From the NCBI GenBank assembly GCA_030528765.1, contig JAUMYD010000093.1, positions 1 to 7,426 of the forward strand: a stretch of DNA of 7,426 bases, written 5' to 3'. Both the position numbers and the translations under genes were made by a program. Origin of the DNA: Bacillota bacterium (GTDB taxonomy: Bacteria > Bacillota > Dehalobacteriia > UBA4068). This document shows positions 1 through 5,651 of this stretch, one piece after another; the first letter of the stretch is position 1; every line of letters starts with the position of its first letter. The notes under the pieces are model-generated. The model ran no database searches, was not told where the DNA came from, and saw nothing but the letters and a program-made list of their open reading frames with translations.

Positions 1-7
1 CAGCTTT

Positions 8-16
8 TGCTATAGA
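8..16 (+). promoter_or_regulatory. Candidate extended -10 promoter element upstream of the pilin gene
   Basis: TGC followed by TATAGA (hexamer 11-16) fits the extended -10 pattern TGnTATAAT with one mismatch in the hexamer. A transcript would start near position 23 and give a leader of about 40 AT-rich bases before the pilin gene. Any -35 box would lie outside the window, so only half of the promoter can be judged. The AT-rich stretch 11-50 contrasts with the more balanced coding DNA, as is usual for a promoter region. Confidence 0.3.
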
Positions 17-49
17 ATTTTAAAAGTTAAAAATAGTTTAATTACCATT

Positions 50-56
50 AAGGAGG
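50..56 (+). promoter_or_regulatory. Consensus ribosome binding site for the pilin-like gene
   Basis: AAGGAGG, a full Shine-Dalgarno match, lies 8 bases before the ATG at 65 and fixes that start. The right arm of a small dyad (TTAAT 38-42, ATTAA 47-51) runs directly into it. A second in-frame ATG at 101 has a weaker AAGGA 4 bases upstream and would only shorten the signal-peptide n-region. Confidence 0.85.
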
Positions 57-64
57 AAATCAAA

Positions 65-499
65 ATGAAAAAAATCAATCTGCAGAAAATCAAGGAAAAA
101 ATGAGCCTGCGCAAAGTTCGCAATTTTTGCTTTAGCTTTATGCTCAGCATGAGCCTGATGACCCCCGTTGCTATGGCTGCCGAGGTAGCCGGGGAAGCCG
201 GCCCCAGCAATAGCTTTGACAATGTTGTTGCACCGATCGTTTCCCTGCTGAACCAGCTGATGGGCCCTGTTCTGGCACTGGTTGGCGCTTTGGGTGGTCT
301 CTACTGCGTACTGCTGGGTGTGAAATTCGCGAAAGCTGAAGAACCCCAGGAACGTGAAAAAGCCAAACATAGTCTGAAAGGCGCTGTCATTGGTTTTGTT
401 CTCATTTTCGTCCTGCTGCTGGCTCTGAATCTGTCCCTGCCCGTCCTGGAAGAATGGGTCATCGATAACCAGCTGCAAGGCAACCCCATTATCCTCTAA
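65..499 (+). CDS. Pilin-like conjugal transfer protein, VirB2/TrbC type (Mbov_0395-like)
   Basis: A 144-residue small membrane protein, probably the pilin-like subunit of a conjugative T4SS. What is seen: a long basic n-region (residues 1-19), a hydrophobic signal segment (20-35) and a likely signal peptidase I site after AMA or AMAA (38-39). The mature protein of about 105 residues has two hydrophobic helices (about 61-89 and 104-128) joined by a short charged loop, KAEEPQEREKAKHS. Signal peptide, two helices and a charged loop with basic residues before the second helix are the usual build of VirB2/TrbC pilins and of the Mbov_0395 family in Gram-positive and mycoplasma elements. The VirB6-like gene at 5652 resembles Mbov_0396, the usual partner, which supports the call. 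Leucine is read mostly by CTG (19 of 24 by my count), suggesting high expression. The start at 65 has a consensus ribosome binding site. The exact family is recalled from memory, not searched. Confidence 0.85.
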   Translation: MKKINLQKIKEKMSLRKVRNFCFSFMLSMSLMTPVAMAAEVAGEAGPSNSFDNVVAPIVSLLNQLMGPVLALVGALGGLYCVLLGVKFAKAEEPQEREKAKHSLKGAVIGFVLIFVLLLALNLSLPVLEEWVIDNQLQGNPIIL

Positions 500-577
500 T
501 TCGTTTTTAACGATACTTTTGTGAAATTTCGTCCGCGTCCGCGAAGGGGGAGGAAGTGGCACTTGTTTGCTGAATAA

Positions 578-597
578 AGAAAAGGGCTATCTTTTCT
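578..597 (+). repeat. Perfect 7-bp hairpin in the gap after the pilin gene
   Basis: AGAAAAG (578-584) and CTTTTCT (591-597) are exact inverted copies around the 6-base loop GGCTAT. The palindrome CTGAATTCAG (596-605) follows at once. No T-run follows, so it is not a canonical terminator. The role is unknown. Confidence 0.4.
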
Positions 598-612
598 GAA
601 TTCAGCTCTGGG

Positions 613-672
613 AGCCAACCTTCCCTCCGCCTCGGGCGGAAAATTTTCAGTAATCGCCAGAGTTGGCTTTTT
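613..672 (+). terminator. Candidate terminator with a nested hairpin, probably for the pilin transcript
   Basis: AGCCAAC (613-619) pairs perfectly with GTTGGCT (662-668), and a run of five T (668-672) overlaps the end of the stem. The 42-base loop contains a second perfect stem, TCCGCC/GGCGGA (626-640), with a TCG loop. It starts 114 bases after the pilin stop codon. The loop is longer than in a usual intrinsic terminator, and CTCTGG (606-611) can pair instead with CCAGAG (657-662), which crosses the main stem. It may therefore be a more complex RNA structure. Confidence 0.4.
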
Positions 673-749
673 GCGTATCTGTGAAGCGCATGTGAGCATA
701 GACGGAACAGAATTGAAGCAGGATCAAAGGGATGCCTGCACAAAGAAGG

Positions 750-777
750 AGCCGGAGCCTTTCCGTCTTCCGGCTTT
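750..777 (+). terminator. Weak candidate terminator hairpin
   Basis: AGCCGGA (750-756) and TCCGGCT (769-775) form a perfect 7-bp GC-rich stem with a 12-base loop. Only three T (775-777) follow, so termination strength is doubtful. It could equally be one stem of a larger RNA fold. Confidence 0.25.
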
Positions 778-894
778 GTCCCGTTCGCAGTTGCGGCGGG
801 CTTATCGGTTTTTTAGGGGGGTCCCTGAGAAAGCCCTGAAGTTGCAGGGAGGCATTCAGGGGAGAAAAACATACAAACAGGAAAACAGTGGCGC

Positions 895-916
895 AGGGGG
901 GCATAGCCCTCTTTTT
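895..916 (+). terminator. Candidate intrinsic terminator or attenuator upstream of the beta-solenoid gene
   Basis: The left arm AGGGGGGC (895-902) pairs with GCCCTCTT (906-913) around the 3-base loop ATA, giving eight base pairs of which two are G-U. A T-run at 912-916 overlaps the end of the stem. This is the most terminator-like element in the gap. It lies 75 bases before the next start codon, so it either ends transcription from the left or works as an attenuator in the leader of the next gene. CAGGG at its left edge (894-898) could also pair with CCCTG at 823-827 or 834-838. Confidence 0.5.
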
Positions 917-930
917 GGAAGTTGTGCCTG

Positions 931-936
931 TATTAT
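931..936 (+). promoter_or_regulatory. Weak candidate -10 box
   Basis: TATTAT lies just after the candidate terminator and would give a start near 943 and a leader of about 48 bases. No acceptable -35 box is found at 16-18 bases; the nearest resemblance, TTGGAA at 915-920, is only 10 bases away. It is listed because a promoter is expected somewhere between the terminator and the gene. Confidence 0.15.
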
Positions 937-960
937 AGAAGTTCTTTGCAGAAAGCAGGA

Positions 961-982
961 GCCGCAGTTTGCGGCAAGGAGG
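961..982 (+). promoter_or_regulatory. Hairpin abutting a consensus ribosome binding site
   Basis: GCCGCA (961-966) and TGCGGC (970-975) form a perfect 6-bp stem with a GTT loop, and AAGGAGG follows directly at 976-982. The ATG at 991 is 8 bases further on. This site decides the start: the in-frame ATG at 922 has no comparable ribosome binding site and would put 23 non-signal residues before an ideal signal peptide. Confidence 0.75.
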
Positions 983-990
983 AAACAGGA

Positions 991-2499
991 ATGAAAGTTT
1001 TGATCAAAAAAGGGAGCAGGGTTTTCTGCTGTTTGCTGGTTTTGTTGGTCCTCTGCCTGGCCTTGCCTTCCGAAGCAAAGGCTGCAAAAGAGCTGGATAT
1101 CAAAATGGGGAAGGTCAATCTGTATACATATTCCAGGATCAAAGAGATCTCCCAGCTCACCGAGATGACTGACTGGACCGATATAGTGATTTGCTGGCAC
1201 AAAGATGATGAGGTCAGCAAGCCGTTGTATTTTACCCACGAGCCCAGCAAATCCAGGGGTTGGGGCACCTCTTCCTGGTGGTATGGCACGGATTATATCT
1301 GGGGGGAATACGGTGAAACAATGAGAGAAGATGTGTTCACCTGCCAGGAAAAATATGGTCATTTTCAGGCCAAATTTATAACTGGGGAGTATGATATCCA
1401 CCATAAAACAGGTTCTTCAAACAGCCCGAAGCTGTATGTCCGGGCCAAGCATAATGATACCTGGTACTACCTGCATGGTGAGCTGGGCGGGGCGGGTACG
1501 GGCGGCATGACGACCCTGGCGCCGGATCCGGAAAAACACGGTAAGGACTCCATGCTTACTTTCCAGATCCAGAAAAACGAGAAAAGCGACTATTACAACT
1601 ATATCCGTATTCTGGAAGACAGATACTGGGCGGCCAGCGATATCTTTTACCATCTGGATATTGAAGGAAAAGAAATTCGGACACGTCACAGCGGTATGGG
1701 CGATACGCATGACTATGAAGAGCATTTCATGGTTTATTCCGTTGAAACCAGAACCTATGATGTTTATGTGGATGATATCGATGTTGTCGATGGCAGCACC
1801 ATGCGCGTGGATGATAAGGTGATGCTGGCTGATGGGGATACCATCACGGTAAAAGATGGTGGTACTTTGGCTATCAATGCGGAGCTTTATCTGAATGGGA
1901 AGATCGTGATCGAAGAAGGCGGCACCGTCATTCTGAACCCGGGCGCCAGGGTTATGCCCATGTATAACAAGGCGCAAGATGCGGGCAGCATCGATGTTGC
2001 CGGTGGGAACCTTATTATTTTGGAAGATGCCCGGCTTTTTTCCGATTGCGGTAAAAGTACGATCAATGTCAGCCGCGGCGGCTCCATCATCAATAAGGGT
2101 CTGATCGTTGCAAATGTTTTGAATTTGACAGATCACGCCCGCTTGCTGAATGATGACAACGGGATCATTACCATGGGCTTTACTGGTATGTGGGAACGGG
2201 CTTTTTTGCCTACCCTGGATGTCAAGGGCTCTTTGGAAAAGGTAAAGAATGCTTCTCTTTCCTCCAGCAAGCTGTATCTTTCCGGATCCTCTCAATTTAT
2301 TAACAGAGGGGTGATAGATAACGGAGTAAAGAAGATGATAACTGTGGATAAAGTGGAAGCGGTGCGCACCGGGAGTTCGATTTGTCGCCATGAGGGAGAC
2401 GGTTATATGACGGGATGGTTTTGGCAGAGAACGCAGGTTGCTTATGGCGTGGGAATTCTAGAGCCCTGGCCCTCTGGCTGGCCGTCTCTGAATAATTAG
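991..2499 (+). CDS. Exported protein of unknown function with predicted beta-solenoid region
   Basis: I do not recognise this 502-residue protein. It begins with a clear signal peptide: basic residues 2-10, a hydrophobic core at 11-26 and a likely cleavage after AKA at 31. There is no lipobox, LPxTG motif or C-terminal membrane helix, so the mature protein should be released or held by other proteins. The N-terminal half (about 33-255) is rich in Trp and Tyr, with GWGTSSWWYG around residues 90-99, a composition common in sugar- or surface-binding domains. From about 258 to 440 it consists of short beta-strand units with recurring Asp-Gly and Gly-Gly turns (DGDTITVKDGGTLAI, EEGGTVILNPGARV, SRGGSIINKG), typical of beta-solenoids in surface proteins and adhesins. 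The mature part has four cysteines, possibly two disulfides. It lies between the pilin and coupling-protein genes in the same direction, so a role in cell contact during conjugation is inferred; an unrelated cargo protein is the main alternative. Confidence 0.88.
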   Translation: MKVLIKKGSRVFCCLLVLLVLCLALPSEAKAAKELDIKMGKVNLYTYSRIKEISQLTEMTDWTDIVICWHKDDEVSKPLYFTHEPSKSRGWGTSSWWYGTDYIWGEYGETMREDVFTCQEKYGHFQAKFITGEYDIHHKTGSSNSPKLYVRAKHNDTWYYLHGELGGAGTGGMTTLAPDPEKHGKDSMLTFQIQKNEKSDYYNYIRILEDRYWAASDIFYHLDIEGKEIRTRHSGMGDTHDYEEHFMVYSVETRTYDVYVDDIDVVDGSTMRVDDKVMLADGDTITVKDGGTLAINAELYLNGKIVIEEGGTVILNPGARVMPMYNKAQDAGSIDVAGGNLIILEDARLFSDCGKSTINVSRGGSIINKGLIVANVLNLTDHARLLNDDNGIITMGFTGMWERAFLPTLDVKGSLEKVKNASLSSSKLYLSGSSQFINRGVIDNGVKKMITVDKVEAVRTGSSICRHEGDGYMTGWFWQRTQVAYGVGILEPWPSGWPSLNN

Positions 2500-2601
2500 C
2501 TGAAGAAAGCCTTCTTTTGGGGAACAGTGCAGGCTGGAATTTAGAATTTAATGGGATAAGGCTGCAGTCTGGATTGCAGCAGGCGGAAAGGAGGGCCGAA
2601 G
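2500..2601 (+). other. Short intergenic region before the coupling-protein gene
   Basis: About 100 bases. A weak hairpin directly after the stop (GAAG 2502-2505 with CTTC 2511-2514, then TTTT 2515-2518) is too short to be a convincing terminator, so read-through into the coupling protein is likely. A perfect 6-bp stem, GCTGCA/TGCAGC (2561-2580, loop of 8), sits 7 bases before the ribosome binding site. TAGAAT at 2542-2547 resembles a -10 box but has no good -35. Confidence 0.4.
2588..2594 (+). promoter_or_regulatory. Consensus ribosome binding site for the coupling protein
   Basis: AAGGAGG ends 7 bases before the ATG at 2602 and fixes the start. The preceding dyad GCTGCA/TGCAGC (2561-2580) repeats the arrangement seen at the beta-solenoid gene, a stem just 5' of the Shine-Dalgarno site. 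Confidence 0.8.
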
Positions 2602-4617
2602 ATGGGAGCACTGGAGGATAGAATACGGAGGATAGATAAAAAAAGGGTGGTCCTGAATGCGATCATCATTTTTATCGGCACCATGGTGCTGGGCTTTCTC
2701 CTTCGTTTCTTTATCGCCAATTTTGGTGCCATTCTGGGTGGCACAGAAAAAATCCAGTGGAATCTGGGCTTCCTGCTGGAGCTGGAAACCTGGGCTGCCG
2801 GTCTGATCATCATGCTCTTCCTTTTTGCCATCATCTGGGTGGGCGGTGGCCACATGAACCGGGCTCTCGCCGGCGGCAGTGTTCTCGGGGGCAAGGGCGA
2901 AAAGGCCATGATCGAGAGCGTTCTGGAGAACAGCCGCTTTCTGACGGATGCAGAGCGGGATGAATATTTCCCCCACTTTTCCTATGATATTGCAAAAGAT
3001 GTGAAAAAGGATGGCGTGCCCGTGCGGGCCATCCTGGATAAAAAGGGAAAGCTGCAGTGCAATTTTATGCCGGGTGCCCACTCTCTGGTGATCGGTGCCA
3101 CCGGCTCCGGTAAGACGACCACCTTCATTAACCCCATGATCCAGCTGCTGGGTGCCACAAACTGCGGCTCCAGCATGATCATGACGGATCCGAAGGGTGA
3201 GCTTTTTTCCCTGCATTCCCAGTTTTTAAAGGATCGGGGCTATGATGTGCTGCTGCTGGATCTGCGCGATACCTATTCTTCCAGCCGCTGGAATCCCCTG
3301 GAAAGTATTTGGGATATGTACCAGGATTATATTGCGGCAGGGAAGGGGATCCGCGCACACCGGGATTCTATGAAAGATTACCCACACTTGAAGCAGATGG
3401 ATGGCCCTGCTGATCCCGGAGCTGTCTGGATCGAGTGGCAGGGGAAAGCTTATGCGGACCCTAGCCATTGTCAGGATGATGTGTCCGTCAAAAAGCAGCA
3501 GATATTCGATGAAATGTATGAGGATCTCAGTGACCTGATTTCTGTTATCTGCCCTGTGGAAAATGAAAAAGACCCGCTTTGGGAAAAGGGTGCCCGTTCC
3601 ATCATTATGGCCACCAGCCTGGCCATGCTGGAGGACAGCGAAAACCCAGAGCTGGGCATGACAAAGGAAAAATTTAATTTCTTTAATATCAATAAGGCAT
3701 TGACCAACAGTGAGGATGATTATAAGGCTCTGCGTGAATATTTCCTGGGCCGTGATCCTCTTTCTCAGGCTGTTACCCTTTCCAAGCAGGTGCTTTCTGC
3801 GGCAGATGCCACGATGTCCAGCTACATGTCCATCACTTTTGATAAGATGAGCATGTTCAATGACCGCGGTCTTTGCGGCCTGACCAGTGCTACGGATATT
3901 AACGCAGCGCAGTTTGCGAGCAAGCCTACTGCACTTTTCATGAAGATTCCGGACGAAAAGGATACGCGCCATGGCCTGGCGGCGGTTTTCGTTCTTTGTA
4001 TGTATAAGGCTTTGATTAAAGTTGCCTCTTCCAGAGAGGATCTGAGCCTTCCCAGAAATGTTTATTTCATTCTCGACGAATTCGGTAATATGCCGAAGAT
4101 CGAGAAATTTGATAAGATGATCACGGTCGGTCGTTCCCGTAAGATCTGGTTCAACATGGTCGTTCAGAGTTATTCGCAGCTGAACAGTGTCTATGGGGAG
4201 CAGGTAGCTGATATCGTTAAATCCAACTGTGGTATGAAAATGTTCATCGGTTCCAATGATATTGGCACCTGTAAGGAGTTCTCTGAGCTCTGTGGCAATA
4301 TGACGGTTAAGACCACCAGCACCTCTGCGGGCCTGGGTTCAAAGGCAGGGGAAATGAATGTTTCCACGCAGACGCAGGTTCGCCCGCTGATCTACCCTTC
4401 AGAGCTGCAGAAGCTGAACAATAAAACCAGCACCGGCAATGCTATCATTGTCACCTTTGGTAATTATCCACTGCGTACCAAATATACGCCCAGCTATCTT
4501 TGCCCATTTTACAAGATCGGGCAGATGGATCTGGCGGAGATCCGCAGCAAGATGTTCCGGGCGGATCAGGTGTATTATGATCTTGGGAAGCGAAACCGTA
4601 AGATTCTTGGTGAATAA
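2602..4617 (+). CDS. virD4: VirD4/TraG-family type IV coupling protein (conjugation ATPase)
   Basis: A 671-residue coupling protein, the membrane ATPase that recruits the relaxase-DNA complex and feeds it to the T4SS channel. Two N-terminal transmembrane helices (about 15-41 and 60-80) are followed by the cytosolic ATPase domain. Walker A is GATGSGKT at 165-172 with the catalytic Lys171. Walker B is VYFILDE at 487-493 with Asp492 and Glu493. Other family motifs are TDPKGEL (195-201), RWNPLE (229-234), GRSRK (510-514, possible arginine-finger region) and QSYSQL (522-527). The segment between WNPLE and the WEKGARSIIMA motif holds the extra helical insertion usual in TraG-like proteins of Bacillota elements. 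Length is normal for the family and no motif is damaged, so it should be active. The next gene starts 30 bases downstream, indicating an operon. The family call is very sure; subfamily and substrate are not known. Confidence 0.96.
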   Translation: MGALEDRIRRIDKKRVVLNAIIIFIGTMVLGFLLRFFIANFGAILGGTEKIQWNLGFLLELETWAAGLIIMLFLFAIIWVGGGHMNRALAGGSVLGGKGEKAMIESVLENSRFLTDAERDEYFPHFSYDIAKDVKKDGVPVRAILDKKGKLQCNFMPGAHSLVIGATGSGKTTTFINPMIQLLGATNCGSSMIMTDPKGELFSLHSQFLKDRGYDVLLLDLRDTYSSSRWNPLESIWDMYQDYIAAGKGIRAHRDSMKDYPHLKQMDGPADPGAVWIEWQGKAYADPSHCQDDVSVKKQQIFDEMYEDLSDLISVICPVENEKDPLWEKGARSIIMATSLAMLEDSENPELGMTKEKFNFFNINKALTNSEDDYKALREYFLGRDPLSQAVTLSKQVLSAADATMSSYMSITFDKMSMFNDRGLCGLTSATDINAAQFASKPTALFMKIPDEKDTRHGLAAVFVLCMYKALIKVASSREDLSLPRNVYFILDEFGNMPKIEKFDKMITVGRSRKIWFNMVVQSYSQLNSVYGEQVADIVKSNCGMKMFIGSNDIGTCKEFSELCGNMTVKTTSTSAGLGSKAGEMNVSTQTQVRPLIYPSELQKLNNKTSTGNAIIVTFGNYPLRTKYTPSYLCPFYKIGQMDLAEIRSKMFRADQVYYDLGKRNRKILGE

Positions 4618-4642
4618 TCCCGGAATTCATTGCAATGGGAGG
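4618..4642 (+). promoter_or_regulatory. Ribosome binding site deciding a GTG start, with possible sequestering stem
   Basis: GGGAGG (4637-4642) lies 5 bases before the GTG at 4648. TCCC (4618-4621), directly after the upstream stop codon, can pair with GGGA (4637-4640), and CATTGCAATG (4628-4637) is a perfect 10-base palindrome. A ribosome terminating at 4615-4617 would open such a stem, which would allow translational coupling with the coupling protein. The stem is only 4 bp, so this is tentative. Confidence 0.45.
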
Positions 4643-4647
4643 CTACT

Positions 4648-5613
4648 GTGAAGAAGAGAGTTTTTTTCGTTCTTATGCTGTCTCTGTTTCTTTCGGCTTG
4701 GTGCAGTGGAATTGCCCTGGCCGGGGAAATTGAGATGAACTACAGCGGGCCGCTGGATGACATCACCAGCAAGCCACCTGTCACGAATCAGGATGGGGAA
4801 GCCTTGGAGACTTCCACCCATATCAACATTTCTTCCTCCTGCTATTATGATACGAGCAGCAGGGAATTTGTTTATCCTGCTGCCGGACAGGGGCAGCTGG
4901 TCGTGCGTTCTAATGTGGCAGATGGAATGATGGTCGATCATGTCGTGAATATCTATGCGGATGAAGGGGTCCCCCTTATTCTCTACCGGAATGGCGAACT
5001 TCGTAGTGATCTTGATCCTTCTTCTATCAATGTGACCGGGCAATACTCCATTTTTCTGGGGGAAGATGCAGATATCGAGGAGCTTTTCAACTTCACCATT
5101 GTGGGTGAGGTCAGTGGCCAGGTGAAAAGCTATAGCCTGCCGGAAGGCTTTCAGGTCATTGATGCCACCATCAATGGGGAGCCGCTTGGCTATGAACGGC
5201 ATTATGTGGGCTTTCTCGAAGAAGGCGAGTATTATGTAAAATATCGCTGTAACCGGACAGAAGAGATTTATGATCTGCAGTTTACGGCGGATTTTCAGGC
5301 TCCTGTTTTGGCTTTGCCGGGAGTTGTGGACGGTATTGCCCGTGGCCCAGTGGATATCAGTGATCTGGAAGCAGGTGCCGGGATATCCGTTACCCTGGAC
5401 GGGAAGCCCATCGGCTATGATGAGATCCTGACAAGCAGCGGAGACTATGTGATCCGTGTGGCGGATGCCGCCGGGAATGTGAATGAATATCATTTCACGA
5501 TACTGGTTTATTTCGATGGAAACAGCTGGGTTTTTTTCGCCATTTTAGGCGCTTCGGCTGTGATCATTATTTCGTACCTGGTGGTTTCCAGAAAAACACT
5601 GAAAGTCCGATAA
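4648..5613 (+). CDS. Membrane-anchored exported protein with Ig-like repeat modules, function unknown
   Basis: I do not recognise this gene by name. From the GTG start it encodes 321 residues with a textbook signal peptide (basic 2-4, hydrophobic 5-22, cleavage after ALA at 25). A TTG at 4630 would add six residues but has no ribosome binding site. The ectodomain runs from 26 to about 291; a single helix (about 294-314) and a short basic tail, SRKTLKVR, anchor it with the C-terminus inside. Residues 108-153, 171-215 and 246-288 share one pattern: a hydrophobic strand, Asn/Asp-Gly-Glu/Lys, then Gly-x-Tyr before alternating hydrophobics, ending near FT. The last includes VADAAGN, typical of bacterial Ig-like folds. 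Modules 2 and 3 are clearest (NGEPLGY against DGKPIGY). There is no LPxTG motif; LPGVVDG at 224-230 is not one. Its place between the coupling protein and the VirB6-like gene suggests an accessory surface or envelope component of the transfer machine. Confidence 0.88.
   Translation: MKKRVFFVLMLSLFLSAWCSGIALAGEIEMNYSGPLDDITSKPPVTNQDGEALETSTHINISSSCYYDTSSREFVYPAAGQGQLVVRSNVADGMMVDHVVNIYADEGVPLILYRNGELRSDLDPSSINVTGQYSIFLGEDADIEELFNFTIVGEVSGQVKSYSLPEGFQVIDATINGEPLGYERHYVGFLEEGEYYVKYRCNRTEEIYDLQFTADFQAPVLALPGVVDGIARGPVDISDLEAGAGISVTLDGKPIGYDEILTSSGDYVIRVADAAGNVNEYHFTILVYFDGNSWVFFAILGASAVIIISYLVVSRKTLKVR
4969..5511 (+). repeat. Three divergent Ig-like protein modules within one gene
   Basis: Module 1 is encoded at 4969-5106, module 2 at 5158-5292 and module 3 at 5383-5511. 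Each has an Asn/Asp-Gly turn, a Gly-x-Tyr strand and a final aromatic-Thr strand. The similarity is at protein level only; no DNA repeat is preserved, so any duplication is old. Modules 2 and 3 align well by eye, and module 1 is weaker. Confidence 0.5.
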
Positions 5614-5636
5614 TTGTTTCTATAGATTTCGAGGAG

Positions 5637-5645
5637 AGTAGGTGA
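5637..5645 (+). promoter_or_regulatory. Ribosome binding site for the VirB6-like gene
   Basis: AGTAGGTGA differs at one base from the extended Shine-Dalgarno AGGAGGTGA, and the AGG core lies 9 bases before the ATG at 5652. A GAGGAG at 5631-5636 is slightly too far, and AAGGA at 5646-5650 too close. The in-frame TGA at 5643-5645 excludes any earlier start. Confidence 0.6.
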
Positions 5646-5651
5646 AGGAAT

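Larger units (their letters stand above)
500..990 (+). other. Structured 491-base intergenic region, no credible gene
   Basis: No open frame here has both a ribosome binding site and protein-like composition. The region is rich in short inverted repeats: TCGTT/AACGA at 501-513, AGAAAAG/CTTTTCT at 578-597, AGCCAAC/GTTGGCT at 613-668 enclosing TCCGCC/GGCGGA at 626-640, GCAGG/CCTGC at 718-739, AGCCGGA/TCCGGCT at 750-775, CCCTGAA/TTCAGGG at 834-861, a G-rich hairpin at 895-916 and GCCGCA/TGCGGC at 961-975. Some 5-7 bp stems are expected by chance in this length, but those followed by T-runs are better candidates. It may be the 3' end of the pilin transcript, a regulated leader of the next gene, an unrecognised structured RNA, or a dispersed intergenic repeat. 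I did not recognise a known riboswitch class. Confidence 0.6.

Noticed and set aside
38..562. Long antisense open frame opposite the pilin gene
   Set aside because: It is a mirror of the codon bias in the pilin gene, is rich in His, Gln and Phe, and has no ribosome binding site. The + strand frame has a consensus site, a signal peptide and a family match.
823..862. Resemblance to a TPP riboswitch from a CTGAGA motif
   Set aside because: Only the short CTGAGA is present. The other conserved TPP segments are missing and the downstream gene has no link to thiamine.
809..901. G-rich runs as a G-quadruplex
   Set aside because: Four G-runs of three or more exist, but the loops between them are about 10 to 35 bases, too long for a standard quadruplex; the hairpin explanations are simpler.
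647..904. Antisense 85-codon frame in the gap
   Set aside because: The only start signal is a GAGGG too close to the ATG, and the sequence overlaps the structured non-coding region. The composition is not convincing for a protein.
922..990. Upstream in-frame ATG extending the beta-solenoid protein by 23 residues
   Set aside because: The extension would bury the signal peptide, and the ATG at 922 has no ribosome binding site, whereas the ATG at 991 has AAGGAGG at 8 bases.
671..994. 107-codon + strand open frame in the gap, whose stop overlaps the next start as ATGA
   Set aside because: The ATGA overlap looks like coupling, but the frame begins at a TTG without a ribosome binding site, and the product is low-complexity, Arg/Lys/Gln-rich and runs through several hairpins.
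1417..2391. 324-codon antisense open frame opposite the beta-solenoid gene
   Set aside because: No ribosome binding site precedes its start, the composition is rich in Ile and His without domain features, and the + strand gene has a clear signal peptide and start signal.
5317..5337. LPGVVDG in the Ig-like protein as a sortase signal
   Set aside because: It does not match LPxTG, and it lies about 65 residues before the membrane helix, inside the third module, not next to the helix and tail.
4627..5493. 288-codon antisense open frame opposite the Ig-like gene
   Set aside because: No ribosome binding site, no recognisable motif, and it lies entirely over a well supported + strand gene.
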